From Cytophagales bacterium (GTDB lineage Bacteria; Bacteroidota; Bacteroidia; Cytophagales; 172606-1): a stretch of DNA of 6,429 bases. The notes beneath the pieces are model-generated. The model searched no databases and was not told the origin of the DNA. It saw nothing but the letters and a program-made list of their open reading frames with translations. The stretch is from NCBI GenBank assembly GCA_025455595.1, contig JALOMD010000564.1:1-6429 (forward strand), written 5' to 3'. The translations under genes were made by a program, and so were the position numbers. This document shows positions 1-3,658 of the stretch, one piece after another. The first letter of the stretch is position 1. Every line of letters starts with the position of its first letter.

Positions 1-723
1 ATCGGCGGCCGGGACGGCGAAACGCGCATAGAGGGCGATGTGGACACAGACAATGACAACAACGACCAGCCGCGCCAAGAGCCGAAAGTGCGCAAAATGA
101 AACGCACCACCAGCGAGTTTTACTTCGACCTCGGCCTGAACAATTATCTCACGGGCGACGGGCAGTTTCCCGACCAAACCCTGCCTTATTCGTTGCGGCC
201 GCTGGGGTCGCGGTACGTAGCCATCTCAAAGATTTACAAAACCCGCATCGGCGGTGCCCGCAGTCCTTTGTACATCACTTACGGCTTGGAGGCATCTTTC
301 TACAACTTCATGTTCGACGGCAACAACCGCATCATGCGGGGCAGCGAACAGGTAGAGTTCATGCCGGTGCTGGACGGCAACCAGAACGTCCGCGCCTTGG
401 ACAAAACCAAGCTTACCGCGATTTACGCCAGCTTGCCCGTCATGCCGATGTTCCAGTTCGGCAAATCGAGCAACGGTTTCCGGTTCGGCATCGGCGGATT
501 CATCGGCTACCGGTTGCACAGCTACTCGAAGATCAGGTTTGACGAAAACCGCGACAAGGAGCATCAACGGAGCAACTACTACCTGAACCCGGTGCGTTAT
601 GGCGTACAGGCACTGATTGGCGTGCGGGGCATTGACTTGTTCTTCAAGTACGACCTCAATCCGCTCTTCGCCAACGACCGTGGCCCGGATTTGCGTGCGA
701 TTGCGTTTGGGATACGGTTTTAG
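1..723 (+). CDS. Outer-membrane beta-barrel protein, 3' part (5' end outside window)
   Basis: The reading frame is open from base 1 to the TAG at 721-723 and gives 240 residues without a true start. A GTG at 40 could be read as a start, but the frame continues upstream and no signal peptide follows it, so the gene most likely begins outside the window. The first ~35 visible residues are hydrophilic and rich in Asp, Asn and Arg. From about residue 37 (EFYFDLGLNNYLTG) alternating aromatic/polar stretches look like beta strands, for example LYITYGLEASFYNF, FRFGIGGFIGYRL and GIDLFFKYDLNPLF. The protein ends in GIRF; a C-terminal Phe is typical of outer-membrane barrels. It resembles the Bacteroidota proteins annotated only as outer membrane beta-barrel or PorT-like, with a signal peptide, an acidic linker and a small barrel. 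The ligand or role is unknown. It converges on the response regulator gene. Membrane location is inferred from the strand pattern. Confidence 0.75.
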   Translation: MGGRDGETRIEGDVDTDNDNNDQPRQEPKVRKMKRTTSEFYFDLGLNNYLTGDGQFPDQTLPYSLRPLGSRYVAISKIYKTRIGGARSPLYITYGLEASFYNFMFDGNNRIMRGSEQVEFMPVLDGNQNVRALDKTKLTAIYASLPVMPMFQFGKSSNGFRFGIGGFIGYRLHSYSKIRFDENRDKEHQRSNYYLNPVRYGVQALIGVRGIDLFFKYDLNPLFANDRGPDLRAIAFGIRF

Positions 724-763
724 CGATGCTGGCGATGCTTCGTTCTTCGATGCTTCGTATTTC

Positions 764-791
764 AAAAGCGGCGTTACACGCCGCTTTTTTT
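764..791. terminator. Bidirectional intrinsic terminator between convergent genes
   Basis: A perfect 10-bp inverted repeat (764-773 and 779-788, core GCGGCG/CGCCGC) surrounds a 5-nt loop TTACA. It runs into a T tract (785-791) on the plus strand and has a matching TTTT on the minus strand. It lies 41 bp after the barrel gene's stop and beyond the 3' end of the convergent regulator gene, so it can end transcripts from both sides. Confidence 0.85.
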
Positions 792-799
792 GTTTGAAG

Positions 800-826
800 C
801 GTTTTGAGCAAAAATCGCCCAAAACG
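800..826 (-). terminator. Hairpin just downstream of the response regulator (copy 1 of a repeated hairpin)
   Basis: A 27-nt inverted repeat starts 7 nt after the regulator's stop on the minus strand. The outer arms are CGTTTTG/CAAAACG. In minus-strand RNA the stem continues through two G-U pairs to a 3-nt loop, whereas the plus strand has A-C mismatches at those places, so the hairpin suits the regulator transcript. Only a weak T tract follows (CTTC), and the stronger hairpin at 764-791 lies further on. It may be a terminator or a 3'-end stability element. It is closely related to the hairpin at 1855-1881. Confidence 0.55.
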
Positions 827-833
827 GTAAACG

Positions 834-1571
834 CTAAACGCTTCTGTTCCGCTCAATGAATTCCCGGAACGACTTTCGGTAAGCATCACCGATTGGCAGC
901 ATCGCCGCTCCGATTTGCACTTTTTCCTTCAAAACGGCATCTATTCCTTCCAAGCCGACAATGTACGAGTGGTGAATCCGCACAAACCGACTGGCGGGCA
1001 GTTCTTCTTCCAACACTTTCAGCCGCTGCAAACTGACGATTTTCTGTGTTTTTGTGTGGATAATCACATAATCCTTCAGTCCTTCAATGTACAGGATGTC
1101 GGGGAGACGCACTTTGACGAGCTTGGTGCCGTCTTTCACGAACAGGAACGCCGGAGCCGCTTCTACAGAGGGCTTCTGTTCCGCCGGGTTTTCTGTGACT
1201 GGCACGAGGGGGGTGGCCAGTCGGCTGGCGGCCCGCTCCACGGACTTCAAGAACCGCTCGAACGTGATGGGTTTGAGCAAATAGTCCACCACATCCAATT
1301 CGTAGCCTTCCAGCGCGTATTCGGAATAAGCGGTAGTGAGAATGACCAACGGCTTGTTGCGGAGGATTTTGAGCAGCGTCAGTCCGGTGATTTCGGGCAT
1401 TTGGATGTCCAGAAACAGTACGTCCACTGTATTGTCGCGCAGGAATTCCAACGCCTCCATCGGGTTGGAACAGGTTTTCTGTAGCGTCAGGTAAGGCACT
1501 TTCTGCACGTACTGTGTCAGCAAGTTGCGGGCCAGCGGCTCGTCTTCCACAATCAGGCAGGAAACAGACAT
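834..1571 (-). CDS. LytTR-family two-component response regulator
   Basis: This 245-residue cytoplasmic regulator has the normal length for the LytR/AlgR (BtsR/YehT-like) family. An N-terminal receiver domain (~3-115) shows the acidic pocket E9/D10, the phosphoacceptor Asp55 (LFLDIQMPE), Thr80 (ILTTAYS) and Lys100 (LLKPITF). A linker rich in Pro, Ala and Glu (~116-139) leads to a LytTR DNA-binding domain (~141-243) with FLFVKDG, DILYIEGLKDYVIIHT, RFVRIHHSYIV and LPIGDAYR. In this family, phosphorylation by a LytS-type kinase promotes dimerisation and DNA binding. The ATG at 1571 is chosen because CLIVEDEP follows at once, as in relatives. The A of this ATG is the last base of a 12-copy heptanucleotide array, so no Shine-Dalgarno is present. 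The kinase at 1894-2985 is the likely partner, but 322 bp and a terminator-like hairpin lie between them. Target genes are unknown; the divergent receptor is one guess. Confidence 0.95.
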   Translation of the reverse strand: MSVSCLIVEDEPLARNLLTQYVQKVPYLTLQKTCSNPMEALEFLRDNTVDVLFLDIQMPEITGLTLLKILRNKPLVILTTAYSEYALEGYELDVVDYLLKPITFERFLKSVERAASRLATPLVPVTENPAEQKPSVEAAPAFLFVKDGTKLVKVRLPDILYIEGLKDYVIIHTKTQKIVSLQRLKVLEEELPASRFVRIHHSYIVGLEGIDAVLKEKVQIGAAMLPIGDAYRKSFREFIERNRSV

Positions 1572-1654
1572 TATGAATTATGAATTATGAATTATGAATT
1601 ATGAATTATGAATTATGAATTATGAATTATGAATTATGAATTATGAATTATGAA
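1571..1654. repeat. Heptanucleotide tandem array, (TTATGAA) x12
   Basis: Twelve exact copies of TTATGAA (84 bp) are followed by TTC. On the minus strand the unit is TTCATAA and the final A is the first base of the response regulator's start codon, so the array fills the whole proximal 5' leader. Each frame of the array hits a stop within seven codons, so it is not coding. Perfect identity of all units suggests recent or ongoing slippage. Shorter, degenerate period-7 relatives occur at 1913-1936 and 2994-3024. Confidence 0.95.
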
Positions 1655-1663
1655 TTCATATAC

Positions 1664-1689
1664 CGTTTTGGGCATTTTTTATTAAAACG
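1664..1689 (+). repeat. Inverted, partly degraded third copy of the 27-nt hairpin element
   Basis: The outer arms CGTTTT and AAAACG (1664-1669, 1684-1689) pair perfectly. Read on the plus strand, the element aligns with the minus-strand form of copy 1 (800-826) at 23 of 27 positions with one gap, but its inner stem no longer pairs well. It lies in inverted orientation relative to the other two copies and 9 bp from the end of the heptanucleotide array. Confidence 0.5.
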
Positions 1690-1788
1690 ACTATAGGTTT
1701 TTGCCCTATCTGTACGTAACACGAAATCTATTTGATTCACAGAACGGCTGATTTCAATTGCCAATCGGATTAGTGCCTTTGCGGAAGT

Positions 1789-1847
1789 CTTTGCGTGCTT
1801 TGCGAGAAACTTTTTCTCACGCAGAGATTTTCGCAAAGGTCGCAAAG
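1789..1847. repeat. CTTTGCG inverted-repeat intergenic element
   Basis: Two directly repeated CTTTGCG motifs (1789-1795 and 1798-1804) face two CGCAAAG motifs (1832-1838 and 1841-1847), giving imperfect ~20-nt arms around a short centre. A third CTTTGCG begins just outside, at 1777. The centre has its own small inverted repeat (GAGAAA/TTTCTC, 1804-1809 and 1813-1818). Similar CTTTGCG-rich intergenic sequences are familiar to me from Bacteroidota genomes, but that is recall, not a search. Possible roles are a non-autonomous mobile repeat or a structured RNA segment in the kinase-regulator transcript. Confidence 0.6.
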
Positions 1848-1881
1848 AAAAAAGCGTTTTAAGCAAAATTTGCCTAAAACG
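1848..1881 (-). terminator. Intrinsic terminator-like hairpin directly after the histidine kinase (copy 2)
   Basis: On the minus strand, 12 nt after the kinase stop, a 27-nt hairpin (1855-1881) has outer arms CGTTTTA/TAAAACG. In RNA the stem is about 12 bp, with one G-U pair, and closes on a 3-nt loop. It is followed by one C and six T (1853-1848), the form of an intrinsic terminator. On the plus strand the G-U position becomes an A-C mismatch, which supports function in the kinase transcript. If active, it uncouples the regulator gene from the kinase. Confidence 0.65.
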
Positions 1882-1893
1882 GTCTTGCCGAAC

Positions 1894-2985
1894 TCATGTC
1901 TGTGAATTCATCATTCTGAATTCTAAATTCTGAATTGAATTCGTGTTTCCTTCGACGTTCAGTTTCAGTTCAATGCGGTAATGGTCGGGGTGGTCGCTGA
2001 TGCGGAGATCGTATTGGTTGGGATAGCTCAGTTCCAGCCGCCGACGCACATTTTGCAGCCCAATACCCGACTTTTCTTCTTTCAACGCCTGTTCGGGCAG
2101 TTTGCTGTTTTCCACTGTGTACGTACAGACATTGCCGTTGATTTCCAGTTGCACGTCCACCCACGCCTCGGCGAAATTGTTGCTCACGCCGTGCTTGAAA
2201 GCGTTTTCCAGAAAGGTAATCAGAATCAGCGGCGCAATCAAGACATGGCCCGGTTCGCCGCGCACCTCGAAGCGAATCGGGATTTGTTCGTTGAGACGCA
2301 ACTTTTCGAGGCTGATGTAGTTTTGCATGTATTCGATTTCTTTCTCGAGGCGCACACGCGGGTGGTTGGAGTCGTAAATCATGTACCGCATCATCTGCGA
2401 CAGCTTGGCAATCACCTCTGTCGTGTTCGGCGACTGCGTGAAGGCCAGATAATACAGATTGTTCAGCGTATTGAACAGAAAATGCGGGTTGATCTGTGCC
2501 TTCAGAAACCGCAACTCGGCCGACAGCCTTTCGTTTTCCACGGCCCGTTTTTTGGCTTCCAGTTCAAACCACTCGGCGGCAAAACGCAGCATACCCACGA
2601 AAATGGTGATGAAAAGCGTCACTAATGTCACGTTCACTACAAAACGCGTGCGGTACAGGTATTTTTCCTCGTGCGTGAAACCGTCAATCAGAAACCGCTC
2701 GGTGTACAACCGCGCAACAATCAGCAGCGCGAACGGCAACAGAAACTCCAGCAGATAGCGGCCCACGTTGCGGTGCTGCTGGAAACGGGGCAGGAAAACA
2801 AAATAGTTCAGATACGCCGTGGCCGAAGTAAAAAACAATTGAATGGCCGCGACGGTGAACAACCGACCCCAATTCGGCTCGTCGCGTTGGTAAAAGCTGA
2901 TCTGGTAAATGAAAAACGACAAATAGACGCACCAGAACGAAGCGTGAATAAGCACTATCCGGTTGCGTTGGGTCATTGACGGCAT
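1894..2985 (-). CDS. LytS/YehU-type sensor histidine kinase
   Basis: This 363-residue inner-membrane kinase has four hydrophobic segments (about 11-32, 43-66, 77-97 and 114-134) with short connecting loops and no large periplasmic domain. A helical linker follows (~138-165). The His_kinase domain (PF06580 type) has the phosphoacceptor His168 in INPHFLFNTLNNLYYLA. The ATPase part shows the N box around Asn261 (FLENAFKHGV) and the G box SGIGLQNVRRRLEL (306-319). It should autophosphorylate His168 and pass the phosphate to Asp55 of the neighbouring regulator. The sensed signal is unknown. I take the ATG at 2985; an in-frame Met at residue 4 is an alternative, and neither has a Shine-Dalgarno. 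The last ~17 residues (from Asn347) are read from AATTC-type period-7 repeat DNA and look like an added tail. The kinase is divergent from the receptor gene at 3659. Confidence 0.95.
   Translation of the reverse strand: MPSMTQRNRIVLIHASFWCVYLSFFIYQISFYQRDEPNWGRLFTVAAIQLFFTSATAYLNYFVFLPRFQQHRNVGRYLLEFLLPFALLIVARLYTERFLIDGFTHEEKYLYRTRFVVNVTLVTLFITIFVGMLRFAAEWFELEAKKRAVENERLSAELRFLKAQINPHFLFNTLNNLYYLAFTQSPNTTEVIAKLSQMMRYMIYDSNHPRVRLEKEIEYMQNYISLEKLRLNEQIPIRFEVRGEPGHVLIAPLILITFLENAFKHGVSNNFAEAWVDVQLEINGNVCTYTVENSKLPEQALKEEKSGIGLQNVRRRLELSYPNQYDLRISDHPDHYRIELKLNVEGNTNSIQNLEFRMMNSQT
1913..1936. repeat. Degenerate period-7 repeat inside the kinase 3' end
   Basis: Three units, ATTCTGA, ATTCTAA and ATTCTGA (1913-1933), are followed by ATT and a nearby GAATTC. 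They belong to the same period-7 family as the array at 1571-1654. They encode roughly kinase residues 351-358, beyond the conserved ATPase fold. Confidence 0.7.
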
Positions 2986-2993
2986 ACGTTGTA

Positions 2994-3024
2994 ATTCAGA
3001 ATTATGAATTATGAATTCAGAATT
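2994..3024. repeat. Period-7 repeat next to the kinase start codon
   Basis: Four units, ATTCAGA, ATTATGA, ATTATGA and ATTCAGA, plus ATT, begin 8 bp upstream of the kinase ATG. The central two units match the unit of the 12-copy array before the regulator (TTATGAA in another phase). Both two-component genes therefore start directly beside the same repeat family. Confidence 0.85.
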
Positions 3025-3075
3025 TGGCTTCTATCTGGCTTGCTTGGTTTCGGAACGGAAGCAAAACGGCAGATT

Positions 3076-3195
3076 GTCTGAACCTTGATTCATAGGATTA
3101 AGGGATTGCCTTGATTGAAAATCCTGTTCATCCTATAATCCTGTAAGAAAAAACAATCATGTTAATCCTTGAATCCTACGAATCAGGGTTCTGAC
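3076..3195. repeat. 120-bp imperfect inverted-repeat element
   Basis: Arms of 32 nt (3076-3107 and 3164-3195) match at 27 of 32 positions when one is reverse-complemented. An inner 8-nt pair (3110-3117 and 3154-3161, 7 of 8) extends the stem. The centre carries repeated AATCCTGT-like motifs. The pattern resembles non-autonomous intergenic repeats common in Bacteroidota (recall, not a search). A long stem-loop RNA would form if it is transcribed. No target-site duplication or coding frame was seen. Confidence 0.7.
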
Positions 3196-3203
3196 AAGAG
3201 TCG

Positions 3204-3219
3204 TCCCGACAAGTCGGGA
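3204..3219. repeat. Short palindrome TCCCGACAAGTCGGGA
   Basis: Seven-base arms TCCCGAC/GTCGGGA are separated by AA. A weakly similar, imperfect version (TCCGAACAGTCAGGA) occurs at 3282-3296. Small GC-rich palindromes of this kind are frequent between Bacteroidota genes; it could be a protein site or part of a repeat. No T tract follows, so it is not a canonical terminator. Confidence 0.6.
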
Positions 3220-3322
3220 TTGCCCAAAACGCTTCTCGCTTTTCACTGGCATCCACGAAATGTAATGTGTAAAAACGCAATTCCGAACAGTCAGGATGCC
3301 GTTTGCCACGATTTTCGGCCAA

Positions 3323-3433
3323 TTTTAGACAAACCGGGGTCTTTTTATCCGACCATCCGGCGCATCGGCTCGGCAGTCCGGTCTGTCGAATATTCGGGCC
3401 GATGGTGTGTGTGCTGTGCCCGTCTGTCTAAAA
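3323..3433. repeat. Nested inverted repeat, 111 bp, with TTTTAGACA ends
   Basis: A perfect 9-nt terminal pair, TTTTAGACA (3323-3331) and TGTCTAAAA (3425-3433), extends imperfectly inward through AC and GGG. Inside it lies a second perfect pair, CATCGGC (3363-3369) and GCCGATG (3398-3404). Flanking bases show no clear target duplication. It may be a small mobile remnant or a structured leader upstream of the receptor. Confidence 0.5.
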
Positions 3434-3455
3434 CCGCTTGCGCGACAATTCCGAA

Positions 3456-3612
3456 TGATTGAGTTTTGAATGTTTGAATAATTGAATTGACGCACTGCTG
3501 TATTGTTCGCTTCAGGCAAACATCGAAGATGCCGCACTTGGCGCGGGCGGCATTGAGAAATCCCGAAAAAGGCAAAAAACGCCCAGAACGCCAATCAACC
3601 ATTCAACAATCA
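3456..3612. repeat. Leader-region inverted repeat enclosing a GC-rich hairpin
   Basis: The TGATTG...TTGAATG.TTGA segment at 3456-3477 has an imperfect reverse complement at 3595-3612. Between them a perfect 7-bp hairpin, ATGCCGC/GCGGCAT (3529-3535 and 3547-3553, loop 11 nt), is the most GC-rich feature in the leader. The whole lies 47-203 bp before the receptor start and could form part of its 5' UTR. No riboswitch family was recognised. Confidence 0.4.
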
Positions 3613-3658
3613 GCCATCCAACTATAAAACAATCCAAACAATTTTACCCATCCGGTTC

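Larger units (their letters stand above)
1572..1893. other. Kinase-regulator intergenic region (322 bp), repeat-rich, no convincing gene
   Basis: In minus-strand order this gap holds a terminator-like hairpin directly after the kinase, a CTTTGCG inverted-repeat element, about 100 bp of featureless AT-rich DNA (~1690-1788), a partial inverted copy of the hairpin, and the heptanucleotide array. A 72-codon minus-strand frame (1648-1866) is open, but its Lys/Arg-rich product is read mainly from the CTTTGCG repeats and both hairpin copies, and its last codons come from the edge of the array; I do not call it a gene. No clear Bacteroidota promoter (TTTG plus TAnnTTTG at 19-21 nt spacing) was found. 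Confidence 0.7.
2986..3658. other. Divergent intergenic region (673 bp) between kinase and receptor
   Basis: No gene is supported here. Short frames on both strands run through inverted repeats and show no recognisable protein. The region holds a period-7 repeat next to the kinase start, a 120-bp inverted-repeat element, a short palindrome, a nested inverted repeat (3323-3433), and a leader with a GC-rich hairpin. It must contain the promoters for both flanking genes, but I could not place a clear -7/-33 pair on either strand. The receptor start is preceded by an A-rich stretch (3619-3642) without Shine-Dalgarno, common in Bacteroidota. Confidence 0.7.

Noticed and set aside
40..42. GTG as the start of the first gene
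   Set aside because: The frame is open upstream to base 1 and no signal peptide follows the GTG, although the protein looks like an exported barrel.
226..822. 198-codon minus-strand frame
   Set aside because: It lies opposite the barrel gene and crosses the terminator hairpin; no protein signature was seen.
915..1484. 189-codon plus-strand frame
   Set aside because: It is antisense to the response regulator, whose receiver and LytTR motifs are complete.
1571..1654. CRISPR array
   Set aside because: The 7-bp units are head-to-tail with no spacers, and there are no cas genes.
1715..1760. Possible promoter for the regulator (minus-strand TAGATTTC resembling TAnnTTTG)
   Set aside because: It has one mismatch, and the nearest upstream TTG lies at a spacing outside the usual 19-21 nt, so it is too weak to call.
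1648..1866. 72-codon minus-strand frame between kinase and regulator
   Set aside because: Its Lys/Arg-rich product is read mainly from CTTTGCG repeats and the hairpin copies, it ends at the heptanucleotide array, and it shows no recognisable protein feature.
1981..2625. 214-codon plus-strand frame
   Set aside because: It is antisense to the kinase catalytic region, which contains all diagnostic boxes.
3169..3602. Short frames on both strands (85-97 codons) in the divergent region
   Set aside because: They run through inverted repeats and palindromes, overlap each other on both strands, and lack recognisable motifs.
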